From the NCBI GenBank assembly GCA_035967665.1, contig JAYWLB010000044.1, positions 124,001 to 188,000 of the forward strand: a DNA stretch of 64,000 bases. Direction: 5' to 3'. Position 1 is the first letter of the stretch. The number at the start of each line of letters is the position of its first letter. The position numbers and the translations under genes are program-made. This DNA is from Arctic95D-9 sp035967665. Lineage in GTDB: Bacteria > Verrucomicrobiota > Verrucomicrobiia > Verrucomicrobiales > DEV007. Below the pieces are notes generated by a model. It worked only from the letters and a program-made list of their open reading frames with translations, searched no databases and was not told the DNA's origin. Of the stretch, positions 50,612-58,377 are shown piece by piece.

Positions 50612-51604
50612 ATGACCAGCAACCTTCAGGGATACAGTTCCACCCTTTCTAAAGACTCAGTGAATGATATCATTACGAACCTGAGTGATACGCTCCATAA
50701 TTTGCTCGAGCATGGATTGCTGAGCAAATTTATCGCGACCGTGGTTTTGATCGCCGCGGTGGGAATCATTCGATGGTCAGGCTCCCGTATTGTCCGCCGT
50801 TTCGAGCATTCCACTGCGCAAACGCGGAGGCGATGGCTCGTTCAGATCAAGAATATTGCCCTGATTTTACTGGTCGTCGGTTTGATCGGCATCTGGGCGG
50901 AGGCTCTCCGAGTCGTCGCGTATTCGCTTTTTGCGATTGCAGTCGCGACGGTCATCGCGACGAAGGAATTGATCCAGTGCTTTACGGGATCCTTTTTAAA
51001 ATCGTCGTCTCACTCTTTCAAACTCGGTGATCGAATAGAGATTGGGACGATTCGCGGCGATGTCATTGATCAGACCGCCCTCACCACCACTATTCTCGAG
51101 GTTGGTTCCGACAACCTTTCACAACAACCGACGGGGAGGGCGATTACGATCCCGAACAGTTTGCTTCTGGATAAGCCGATTGTGAATGAATCGTTCACCC
51201 ATGAGTTTGTCCTCCACATTTTCAAAGTGCCCATCAAGCTCGATGAAAACTGGCCGGCCGCAGAGGCGGATCTTCTTGCCTCTGCAAAAGCTGAATGCAA
51301 GTCCTACCTCGAAGAGGCGCGAAGGCATTTCGCAGGACTTTCGAGAAAAGAGGGGCTGGTCGGTTTATCAGTCGATCCCCGCGTTTCCGTGAGACTCGTT
51401 AAACCGGAGGAAATGGAACTCGTTGTTCGAATCGCGGTGCCCTCCCGGAAAAAGAGCCGGATTGAGCAGGCCATCCTGAGGGGCTATCTGAAGGCGGTTT
51501 TCGAACGACGGGTTGCCGAGAAGGCCGAGAAGGCCGAGAAAGCTGAAAAAACCGAAAAAGCGGAGAAGGATCTTTCTGCTGAGAAGACGAAAGAGGAAGT
51601 CTGA
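50612..51604 (+). CDS. MscS-family mechanosensitive channel with charged repeat tail
   Basis: The 330-residue protein has three transmembrane segments (about residues 38-55, 78-97 and 98-122). The MscS pore and beta domain follow, with FKLGDRIEIGTIRGDVID and ITIPNSLLLDKPIVN. The C-terminal domain is reduced. MscS channels release osmolytes on hypo-osmotic shock. The last 35 residues are built of Glu-Lys-Ala repeats (EKAEKAEKAEKTEKAEK) matching a run of GAGAAGGCC-like units in the DNA. This tail is not part of the family core and is probably a charged helix or disordered. It stands alone. Confidence 0.88.
   Translation: MTSNLQGYSSTLSKDSVNDIITNLSDTLHNLLEHGLLSKFIATVVLIAAVGIIRWSGSRIVRRFEHSTAQTRRRWLVQIKNIALILLVVGLIGIWAEALRVVAYSLFAIAVATVIATKELIQCFTGSFLKSSSHSFKLGDRIEIGTIRGDVIDQTALTTTILEVGSDNLSQQPTGRAITIPNSLLLDKPIVNESFTHEFVLHIFKVPIKLDENWPAAEADLLASAKAECKSYLEEARRHFAGLSRKEGLVGLSVDPRVSVRLVKPEEMELVVRIAVPSRKKSRIEQAILRGYLKAVFERRVAEKAEKAEKAEKTEKAEKDLSAEKTKEEV
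51516..51569 (+). repeat. In-frame 9-base tandem repeat in the mscS gene
   Basis: Six imperfect units of GAGAAGGCC (Glu-Lys-Ala) run in tandem near the end of the reading frame. Unit number could vary by slippage without breaking the frame. Confidence 0.75.
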
Positions 51605-51722
51605 TCCGATTCGCCTGTTGTTTGAAAGGAGGGCCTTTCGCTTCGACAGCGGGCCCTCGATACAACTTCAGACCTGATACCCGGGTTCATCGCTTCAGAC
51701 CTGAGTGCTGGAATGGAAGCAC

Positions 51723-51758
51723 AAAAAAATCCCGATCCGCACGAAACGAACCGGGACT
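51723..51758 (-). terminator. Terminator of the class II aldolase gene
   Basis: On the minus strand a 10-bp stem (TCCCGGTTCG/CGGATCGGGA, two G-U pairs) with a 7-base loop ends in a T run, about 25 bases past the aldolase stop. Confidence 0.92.
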
Positions 51759-51782
51759 TTTGAAAGACTTTTTCAGTCAGGA

Positions 51783-52817
51783 TTAAACCTGGCCTGCGAT
51801 AGACTTACCGGTTGAGAGGAGGTCATCACATGCCACGCCGATGCGGGCTGCCATTCCGATTTCACCTGCTTTGAGATAAGCGCGTGGGTCGTAGGCTTTC
51901 TTGTTGCCGATCTCGCCGTCAACCTTGAGCACGCCGTCGTAGTTTTTGAACATGTGCTCAGCGATGGGGCGGGTGAAGGCATACTGAGTGTCAGTGTCGA
52001 CATTCATCTTCACAACACCGTAACCGAGTGTTTCGCGGATCTCTTCGAGTGTTGAGCCTGAACCACCGTGGAAGACGAGGTCGAACTCAGACGCGGCACC
52101 GTGTTTGCCCATGACTGCATCCTGACCCTGCTTGAGGATTTCAGGACGAAGCTTAACGGCACCCGGCTTGTAGTGACCGTGAACGTTGCCGAAAGTCGCG
52201 GCGAAAGTGAAACGGCCGATGGGACTGAGGGCGTCGTAAACAGCCATCATGTCGTCAGGTGTGGTGTAAAGATCCTCTGCTGGAGTGTCTTCTGTTCCCG
52301 CGGCACCTTCCTCTTCTCCGCCAACAACGCCGGCTTCGACTTCGAGGATGATTTCATTCTCCGCACAAAGTTTGAGATACTTTTGTGAGAGCTCCATGTT
52401 CTCTGCGAGCGGAAGCTCGGATGCATCAAGCATGTGGTTCTGGAAAAGGTTGTTTTCCCCCCGGGCACGACGCGCCGCTGTTGCAGCGATAAGCGGGTCG
52501 AGGAAATCGGGTGCCACGTGCGGACGGCAGTGATCAGTATTGAGTGCGATAAGCACGTCATACTGTTCGGCGAGGCGGTGCGTGAGCTCTGCCAGGGCGA
52601 TCGTTCCGAGAACGGTGTTCTGGTGGTTGAGACCCGATGCGAACTGACCGGCTCCTGTGGAGAACTGGATGATTCCGTCGGACTTCTGATCAGCGAAAGC
52701 TTTGAGAGCTGCGTTGATGGTGACGAGGCTGCTGCAGTTGATCGCCGGATAGGCGTAACCACCCTCCTGGGCGGCATCCAACATGGCTGCGAACTGTTTT
52801 GGTGTTGCTACTGGCAT
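51783..52817 (-). CDS. fba: Class II fructose-bisphosphate aldolase
   Basis: The 344-residue Zn-dependent enzyme interconverts fructose 1,6-bisphosphate and two triose phosphates. Metal ligands appear in ALNTDHCRPH (about residue 95) and FGNVHGHYKPG, and the HGGSGS motif binds the phosphate. EVEAGVVGGEEEG is the class II acidic stretch. The length and VHGHYKPGAVKLRPEIL point to the class IIa subgroup (E. coli FbaA-like). It is monocistronic with its own terminator. It completes the route with the PPi-dependent PFK and PPDK found elsewhere in this window. Confidence 0.96.
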   Translation of the reverse strand: MPVATPKQFAAMLDAAQEGGYAYPAINCSSLVTINAALKAFADQKSDGIIQFSTGAGQFASGLNHQNTVLGTIALAELTHRLAEQYDVLIALNTDHCRPHVAPDFLDPLIAATAARRARGENNLFQNHMLDASELPLAENMELSQKYLKLCAENEIILEVEAGVVGGEEEGAAGTEDTPAEDLYTTPDDMMAVYDALSPIGRFTFAATFGNVHGHYKPGAVKLRPEILKQGQDAVMGKHGAASEFDLVFHGGSGSTLEEIRETLGYGVVKMNVDTDTQYAFTRPIAEHMFKNYDGVLKVDGEIGNKKAYDPRAYLKAGEIGMAARIGVACDDLLSTGKSIAGQV

Positions 52818-52976
52818 AGATCGGACATTTAATCTGTTATCAATTCATATTCAAGTATGGATTGCTCTAAGCAAGGATTGTGCCCATTTTGGCACCTCTT
52901 TCTAAAAGTATCAGAACGATGCGAATTTTGATTGTCATGCGTCAGTTGAGATCCTAATTTTGGGCCCGAAGCAATC

Positions 52977-53579
52977 ATGTCAGAGTCGATTTTTACACGT
53001 GAAGGCTATATCAGGCCGGCGGTGCTCATCGCCGCTTATCGGGGCGGCATGTTTCCGATGGCGATGGATAACAGAGGGGAGATCGGTTGGTTTTCCCCCG
53101 ATCCCCGCGGCGTGATTCCTCTCGATGAATTTCATATCCCGCACGGGTTGAAACGGGCCCTGCGTAAAAAGCCTTTTGAGGTGAAGGTGGACACGGCTTT
53201 CAGCGAAGTGCTCATGGGGTGTGCGGATCGCAGCACGACCTGGATCAGCCGCGAGATCATTTCCAGCTACGAGAAACTTTTCGAACTCGGCTACGCGCAT
53301 TCCGTGGAATGCTGGCGGGATGGCGAGCTGAAAGGCGGACTTTACGGGATCGCTATCGGAGGGGCCTTTTTCGGCGAGTCGATGTTCAGTCGTGAAACGG
53401 ATGCTTCGAAAGTGGCGCTGGTCGCATTGGTTGAGCGCCTGCGTGAGCGCGAGTTTCAGTTGCTCGATACTCAGTGGACGACGACCCACCTGGGGCGTTT
53501 CGGCTGCTGTGAGATCCCACGCTACGAGTACTTACGTCAGCTCAACCGGGCACTGCTCGTCACGACGTCTTTTGTCTAA
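52977..53579 (+). CDS. aat: Leucyl/phenylalanyl-tRNA--protein transferase
   Basis: Aat transfers Leu or Phe from tRNA to the N-terminus of proteins starting with Arg or Lys, marking them for ClpS/ClpAP under the N-end rule. The 200-residue protein has YRGGMFPMAM, IGWFSPDPRGVIPLD, CADRSTTWIS, LKGGLYGIAIGGAFFGESMFS and DTQWTTTHLGRFG. These are all typical of the family and the length is normal. Its 158-base upstream gap is AT-rich with a short hairpin (GTGCC/GGCAC near 52880) but no clear promoter. It converges with the thiSH pair. Confidence 0.95.
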   Translation: MSESIFTREGYIRPAVLIAAYRGGMFPMAMDNRGEIGWFSPDPRGVIPLDEFHIPHGLKRALRKKPFEVKVDTAFSEVLMGCADRSTTWISREIISSYEKLFELGYAHSVECWRDGELKGGLYGIAIGGAFFGESMFSRETDASKVALVALVERLREREFQLLDTQWTTTHLGRFGCCEIPRYEYLRQLNRALLVTTSFV

Positions 53580-53604
53580 GGGCACCGCTGAAGCCTGAGA
53601 ACGT

Positions 53605-53808
53605 CTACCCACCCGCGACCATCCGGATCACTTCGATGACGTCGCCATCAGAGACCGGCTCGGTATCGAATTCACGCGCCAGAACGGCTTCGCCGTTGCG
53701 TTCCACGAGGACCGGCTGCTCACCGATGTCGAGTCCGGCGATCATCTGCGACACCGTTGCGACGTTTTCATCCAGTTCGTGAGATTTGCCGTTCAGGGTG
53801 ATTTTCAT
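53605..53808 (-). CDS. thiS: Thiamine biosynthesis sulfur carrier
   Basis: The 67-residue ubiquitin-like protein ends in AGG after a VIRMVAGG tail; the C-terminal Gly is adenylated and turned into a thiocarboxylate that gives the sulfur of the thiazole ring. It opens with MKITLNGKSHEL, typical of ThiS. The start overlaps the thiH stop by 4 bases, so the two are one operon with thiH first. thiG, often between them, is missing. Confidence 0.92.
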   Translation of the reverse strand: MKITLNGKSHELDENVATVSQMIAGLDIGEQPVLVERNGEAVLAREFDTEPVSDGDVIEVIRMVAGG

Positions 53809-54983
53809 GAAAGGGCGGGGGAAATGGCGGTCGCGAGAATGGACTCGTCCCAGTCTTTCCAGACCGGCTCCAGATTGATTGAGCGAAGATACTCAGCCAC
53901 CTCAGCGGGGCTGCGCTCGTCGGCGATATCAAACTGACCGGTTGCGGCGGTCTCGCAGGGTTGGTGATTGGTTTTCGCGAGGGGGCTTGGATTGGCCTCC
54001 GTTTCAACGCGACGTCCTCTCACCGTAAGGTGGACATCATCCGAGCCTTCACCGGTGTAGCCACCCGGTTCAGTGTGACTGCCGGCGCTGATGGTCGTAA
54101 TTCCAATGGGGAAGAGAGCGTTTCGGAGTGCCTGTGATTCGCGTGTGCTCAGGACGATCCCCACCTGAGGAAAGCAGATCCGGAAAGCGCAAAGAGCCTG
54201 GACAAACTCGGCATCCGACATGGGGAACTCGGGTTCGAATTCTCCGGCAGCCGGTCTGAGCCGGGGGAGGCTGATCGTGAAACTCGATTTCCAGCAGGTG
54301 CGGTAAAGGTATTCGAGATGAGCCGCGAGGTGAAGCACTTCCTCTCTCCAGTCCGCCAGTCCCATGAGCGCTCCGATTCCGATGCGGCGAAATCCTGCGT
54401 CGTAGCCGCGTTCGGGGCAATCAAGGCGCCAGTCGAAGTTCTTCTTCGGCCCGGCGGTATGATACCGGCCGTAAGCCTCGCGATTGTAGGTTTCCTGATA
54501 AACGACGAGCCCCTCGCAGCCGGCTTTGACCATGGGCACATACTCCGGTTGCTCCATGGGCCCCACCTCGATCGCGATCGTGGGAACGATATTCCGGAGC
54601 GCTTCGATGCATTCCTCGAGGTAACCGTCGGACACAAATTTCGGGTGCTCTCCCGCCACGAGGAGAATGTTACGGAATCCCTGGTTGCAGAGGTATTGAG
54701 CCTCCTTCACGACCTGATCGACCCTCAGCGTTGTGCGCAGGATGGGATTGTCCCGTGAGAACCCGCAATAGGAACAATTGTTCACACATTCATTGGAAAC
54801 ATAAACCGGGGCAAAGAGCCGCATCGTTTTGCCGAAATTCCTCCTCGTTTCCGCCTGGGAGCGGGCCGCGAGTGATTCCAATCCCTTTTGGTCGGTAGGG
54901 GCGATAAGCTTTTGAAACCGGGAAAGTGTCGCTGAAAGCGGACCACCGGATTGAAGCGCGTTGAGATGTTCGACGAACGACAT
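53805..54983 (-). CDS. thiH: 2-iminoacetate synthase (radical SAM)
   Basis: ThiH cleaves tyrosine to dehydroglycine (2-iminoacetate) for the thiazole ring. I place the start at ATG 54983 (392 residues, MSFVEHLN); upstream the frame is open to 55079 but runs toward the acpP leader. The radical SAM motif is C-x3-C-x2-C in NECVNNCSYCGFSR (about residue 70). RNILLVAGEHPKFVSDGYLEE and GLVVYQETYNREAYGRYH are typical of ThiH. The C-terminus has a BATS-like end. The presence of ThiH rather than ThiO implies a tyrosine-dependent, typically oxygen-sensitive, route. No TPP riboswitch is seen upstream. Confidence 0.93.
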   Translation of the reverse strand: MSFVEHLNALQSGGPLSATLSRFQKLIAPTDQKGLESLAARSQAETRRNFGKTMRLFAPVYVSNECVNNCSYCGFSRDNPILRTTLRVDQVVKEAQYLCNQGFRNILLVAGEHPKFVSDGYLEECIEALRNIVPTIAIEVGPMEQPEYVPMVKAGCEGLVVYQETYNREAYGRYHTAGPKKNFDWRLDCPERGYDAGFRRIGIGALMGLADWREEVLHLAAHLEYLYRTCWKSSFTISLPRLRPAAGEFEPEFPMSDAEFVQALCAFRICFPQVGIVLSTRESQALRNALFPIGITTISAGSHTEPGGYTGEGSDDVHLTVRGRRVETEANPSPLAKTNHQPCETAATGQFDIADERSPAEVAEYLRSINLEPVWKDWDESILATAISPALS

Positions 54984-55072
54984 GAATGGGGGAAGATAGC
55001 CAGCGAAGGCCGGACGGCAACGCCAGTTGTCAGAGAAATATGCTTTCTCTTCATCAAACCGTAAAAAAACCG

Positions 55073-55101
55073 TTGCCAAAAACCTTAACCACCGGTAATA
55101 A
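55073..55101 (+). promoter_or_regulatory. Candidate acpP promoter
   Basis: TTGCCA (55073-55078) and TAATAA (55096-55101) lie 17 bases apart, about 32 bases before the acpP ATG. The -10 match is only moderate. It lies within the 5' upstream region of the divergent thiH. Confidence 0.4.
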
Positions 55102-55132
55102 CCCAGAACTTAAACAATTATTCCCATTCCCA

Positions 55133-55375
55133 ATGGCTGACGCATCTATCGAAGAAAAAGTTAAGAATATCATCGTTGAACAACTTGGTGTCAGCGAAGA
55201 TCAGGTTAAATCCGAAGCAAAATTCATCGAAGACCTCGGTGCTGACTCACTTGACACTGTTGAGTTGGTTATGGCTTTTGAGGAAGAGTTCGACATTACG
55301 GTTCCTGATGAAGACGCTGAAAAGCTTACCAGCGTTGGTGAAGTGAATGCTTACATCGAAGAAGCGTCCAAGTAA
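55133..55375 (+). CDS. acpP: Acyl carrier protein
   Basis: AcpP carries growing acyl chains in fatty acid synthesis. The 80-residue acidic protein starts at ATG 55133 (MADASIEEKVKNII). It has the phosphopantetheine attachment Ser in GADSLDTVELVMAFEEEFD, followed by ITVPDEDAEKLTSVGEV. The open frame to 54986 upstream is not coding. It is not near fabD, fabG or fabF, with which it usually clusters; a terminator follows. accA, the carboxyltransferase of the same pathway, is 1.6 kb downstream. Confidence 0.97.
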   Translation: MADASIEEKVKNIIVEQLGVSEDQVKSEAKFIEDLGADSLDTVELVMAFEEEFDITVPDEDAEKLTSVGEVNAYIEEASK

Positions 55376-55416
55376 TCGCTTTTTTCCGCGAGTGCCTCTC
55401 CGGAGGCACTGATACG

Positions 55417-55444
55417 ATGCGCCTCTTGCGGGGCGCATTTTTTG
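55417..55444 (+). terminator. Terminator of acpP
   Basis: A 7-bp stem (ATGCGCC/GGCGCAT) followed by six T stands 40 bases after the acpP stop. A second, T-less hairpin (AGTGCCTC/GAGGCACT) lies at 55391-55410. Confidence 0.85.
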
Positions 55445-55545
55445 TGTCCGGAGAGAAGGGCCTCTTCCCTCCGGCCGGATGCAACTGAGTTTTGAAATCG
55501 GTGGATTTATAAGGGATTCGCCCCTAGCTTAGGCCACGCCCTGCG

Positions 55546-56073
55546 ATGTCTTCACTTTCTTACGACGATATTAGTTATGCCATGGAAGCCACAGTGGTTG
55601 TCCATGAGCCTGAACGGTTGATCGATACCTTCGGGACGACCAATTTTGAATTCCATCTCCTCACGGAGCCGATGGATACTGCCGGGCAAACTCGCATAAG
55701 GGCCGGAAAGATGGAGGCGGAGCGCCCGCGCATTTTGCGTCCTGAGGGATACGAGGATCTCAATTTCGAAGGATTTGGCGAACAGGCAGAGGCTTTTGCG
55801 AGCTGGTTCCGGGAATTTGGAGACCTGAGTTTCTTTAAGTATGGATTCAACTTCGCGAAGCGTAACTTCACGGAAGAATCCGTTCATGAATCGGTTGAGG
55901 CGGTGAAAGACAAAATCATCGGGGAAATCAATTCGAGCGGGAACCCCTCGCGCGCCGTCATTATCGGGATTGAGGATTCCTGGGAGATTTCACTGATCAA
56001 ATTCACCATGGAAATGATTGGCCGCTCTCATCAGATTAACGCTTTTGATTTTAAACGCCGCGGCTTGCTCTAG
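55546..56073 (+). CDS. Hypothetical conserved-looking protein
   Basis: I do not recognise this 175-residue acidic protein. It has no signal peptide or membrane segment. It has a strand-rich start (TVVVHEPERLIDTFGTTNFEFHLL), a central FASWFREFGDLSFFKYGFNF stretch rich in aromatic residues, and a mixed end (RAVIIGIEDSWEISLIKFTM). The arrangement may be an alpha/beta fold. It is 23 bases before the LysM/YkuD-like gene and precedes accA, so it may belong to one operon. Confidence 0.65.
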   Translation: MSSLSYDDISYAMEATVVVHEPERLIDTFGTTNFEFHLLTEPMDTAGQTRIRAGKMEAERPRILRPEGYEDLNFEGFGEQAEAFASWFREFGDLSFFKYGFNFAKRNFTEESVHESVEAVKDKIIGEINSSGNPSRAVIIGIEDSWEISLIKFTMEMIGRSHQINAFDFKRRGLL

Positions 56074-56096
56074 TCCTGCTTCGATTTTGACTGGGT

Positions 56097-56948
56097 ATGG
56101 CTCGAATTAAGTTTTTGTTGGCATTTCTCGCTCTCCTCATCTGCGCAGGAGGGGTTGCCGGCGCGTTCTTTTATTGGAAGAAATTTGTTCAGCCCGACAT
56201 TGTGGTGACCCGTCACATTGAAGGCAAAGCGGGCGATACGATGGAAAAGCCCGATCTCGGGAAACGTCACTACGATGCTGCAATCCAGCTTTTGAAAGAT
56301 GGTGAGCTGCTTTCCGCACGGGACAGGCTTCTCTATTTGATGGAGTACTATCCTGAGTCAAAAACCTATCTCGACGCGAGACGCATCGTCGGGGAGGTGA
56401 ACATGGATTTGCTGTTATCGAAGATTCCCATGGAGGGTAAAAAGGAGCACGTAGTCTCTCGTGGTGAGGCTCTTGTAACCATTGCCCGCCAGAATGAGAC
56501 CACGATTGATTACATCATGAGGGTGAACGGGAAGACGACCGAGTTCATTTATCCCGATGAGGCTCTCGTCGTGTTTCCTCTCGCATTCAGGGTGGATATT
56601 GATCTCAAGAAAAAGACCGTAACCCTTTTTGCTAAAGATAAGTTTTTTAAGGAATACACGATTGTTGATACCAACCTTCCACCTGATCTGAAGCCGCCGG
56701 TGGCCACCTCGGTCAGTGAAAAAGTGGCCTGGTATATCGATAAGCCGCTGAATTTTACGAACGAAAACTATTTGAATTGCAGCAAGTGGGTGCGAACAGG
56801 AAAGATAGGACTTTTTATACGTCAGGACGATTCCGACAAAGAGGCCGACCGCGAAAGGCGTCCATACGGCGTCATGGTCGAAAAATCTGATATGGAAGAA
56901 ATCTTCACAATCCTTCGAAATGGTTCTAAAGTGAACCTGGTTAACTAA
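56097..56948 (+). CDS. LysM protein with catalytically empty YkuD-like domain
   Basis: The 283-residue protein has one transmembrane segment (about residues 5-26), a helical tetratricopeptide-like stretch (DAAIQLLKDGELLSARDRLLYL), and a LysM-like domain (HVVSRGEALVTIARQNETTI, about 120-165). The last 115 residues start like YkuD L,D-transpeptidases (FRVDIDLKKKTVTLFAKDKF). They end in YGVMVEKSDMEEIFTILRNG, which lines up with the SxGCIRLxxxDxEELxxLVPxG catalytic segment, but the Cys is Gly and the preceding Ser/His are lost. It is probably a wall-binding pseudo-enzyme. It lies 14 bases before accA. Confidence 0.72.
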   Translation: MARIKFLLAFLALLICAGGVAGAFFYWKKFVQPDIVVTRHIEGKAGDTMEKPDLGKRHYDAAIQLLKDGELLSARDRLLYLMEYYPESKTYLDARRIVGEVNMDLLLSKIPMEGKKEHVVSRGEALVTIARQNETTIDYIMRVNGKTTEFIYPDEALVVFPLAFRVDIDLKKKTVTLFAKDKFFKEYTIVDTNLPPDLKPPVATSVSEKVAWYIDKPLNFTNENYLNCSKWVRTGKIGLFIRQDDSDKEADRERRPYGVMVEKSDMEEIFTILRNGSKVNLVN

Positions 56949-56962
56949 ACTTTATTTTCATT

Positions 56963-57931
56963 ATGATGATCGCTGAACCATTGGAATTCGAAAAACCAAT
57001 CGTGAATTTGGAGCGTCAGCTCGCTGAACTGAGAGATCGTGCCGCTGACAGCGACATTGACATGAGCAGTGAGATGAAGCGCATTGAGGATAAACTGACG
57101 AAAACCAAGACAGAGATTTATCGCAATCTCAGCTCATGGCAGCGGGTTCAGATTGCCCGTCACAAGCAACGTCCTTTCATGCTCGACTATGTGGAGCATT
57201 CCTTTGATGACTTTCTCGAACTCCATGGCGACCGCCACATCGGTGATGATGAGGCGATGCCCGGTGGTTTTGCCTACCTCGAAGGACGTCGTGTCGTCGT
57301 CCTCGGTCACCAGAAGGGCCGTGACACGAAAGAGAACATGCGCCGCAACTTCGGGAGTGCTCATCCGGAAGGTTATCGCAAGGCGCTTCGTCTCATGCGC
57401 ATGGCGGAAAAATTTCGGCTTCCGATTGTTACTTTGATCGACACTCCCGGTGCCTATCCCGGCATCGAGGCGGAAGAAAGAAACATCGCTGAATCGATCG
57501 CCTTCAATCTCCGTGAAATGATGACTCTCACCGTTCCTATCGTTGCCGTGGTGATCGGCGAAGGTGGCTCCGGCGGTGCACTCGGCATCGGGGTTGCGGA
57601 TCGCGTTCTCATGATGGAAAACGCCTACTACTCTGTGATCAGTCCCGAAGGTTGTGCTGCGATTCTCTGGAAAGACCGGAAGTATGCCACTGAGGCCGCT
57701 CAGGCACTGAAACTGAGCGCTGGTGATCTCAATGAAATGGGGATCATCGATGAAGTCATTTCCGAGCCGATGGGAGGCGCGCATCACGATCATGTGGGAT
57801 CGGCGAATAATCTTAAGAAGGCAGTCATCAAGCACATCAAAGCACTGGAGAAAGTTTCGGAGGAGGATCTTCTTGAAGGTCGCTACCAGAAATTCCGTGC
57901 CCTTGGTGAGTTTCGCGAGCGCGGACGCTAG
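56963..57931 (+). CDS. accA: Acetyl-CoA carboxylase carboxyltransferase, alpha subunit
   Basis: AccA and AccD transfer the carboxyl from biotin-AccB to acetyl-CoA, the first committed step of fatty acid synthesis. The 322-residue protein has the AccA opening (LEFEKPIVNLERQLAELRD), LELHGDRHIGDDEAM, QKGRDTKENMRRNFGSAHPEG, TLIDTPGAYPGIEAEERN and IGEGGSGGALGIGVADRVLM. The length is normal. Start ATG 56963 or 56966 cannot be told apart. accD is not in the window. It is the third gene of a probable 55546-57931 operon. Confidence 0.96.
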   Translation: MMIAEPLEFEKPIVNLERQLAELRDRAADSDIDMSSEMKRIEDKLTKTKTEIYRNLSSWQRVQIARHKQRPFMLDYVEHSFDDFLELHGDRHIGDDEAMPGGFAYLEGRRVVVLGHQKGRDTKENMRRNFGSAHPEGYRKALRLMRMAEKFRLPIVTLIDTPGAYPGIEAEERNIAESIAFNLREMMTLTVPIVAVVIGEGGSGGALGIGVADRVLMMENAYYSVISPEGCAAILWKDRKYATEAAQALKLSAGDLNEMGIIDEVISEPMGGAHHDHVGSANNLKKAVIKHIKALEKVSEEDLLEGRYQKFRALGEFRERGR

Positions 57932-58020
57932 ACTGCGACCTTCCCGATTTACTTCGAAAAGACTGATTAAATTGTCATAATCGACTTGATTCCACCTCAA
58001 CCTGAATCACTTTCTCTCAC

Positions 58021-58377
58021 ATGAATTCTCTGTCTCTTGGTTTCGCTTACATTTGTGGACTCAGCTTGCTTCTTGCCGAGGTTTGCATCAGTGCCGGCAA
58101 CGGTAACTGGACGCCGCTGTGGTTGTTCCTTGTTTTCTTTACCTTGATGTTTTCGATTCTCGGTTGCCTTCCTCTCTCGAACAAAGCGATCGATAAGGCA
58201 GGGCCGGTTTTCTCTATTCTCATCGGTGTCGGGATCCTCTTCTACGCTTTCGGTTCTTTTGGAGCGGGAAGCTACCTCGGAGGCTTTCTCAAGCTACTCG
58301 CAGCAGCGCTTACGATCGTGATCGGTCTGCTTGGCTTCGTGCACAAGACCCCTGAAGATCATTCAGAGGCACACTGA
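58021..58377 (+). CDS. Small hydrophobic membrane protein
   Basis: The 118-residue protein has four hydrophobic segments, at about residues 5-22, 30-48, 60-80 and 86-108, with a short His/Glu-rich tail. It resembles nothing I can name. It starts 89 bases after accA, and its last codons overlap the possible start of the TrmH gene. It may be a minor membrane subunit. Confidence 0.65.
   Translation: MNSLSLGFAYICGLSLLLAEVCISAGNGNWTPLWLFLVFFTLMFSILGCLPLSNKAIDKAGPVFSILIGVGILFYAFGSFGAGSYLGGFLKLLAAALTIVIGLLGFVHKTPEDHSEAH

Noticed and set aside
51660..51710. Short direct repeat CTTCAGACCTGA twice between mscS and fba
   Set aside because: Only two copies of a 12-base motif. It may be chance or part of a folded 3' end, and no further copies were noticed.
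54984..55132. TPP riboswitch in front of thiH
   Set aside because: I looked on the minus strand for the conserved CUGAGA and GAACCUGAUC-type segments and saw neither. The region is short and shared with the acpP promoter.
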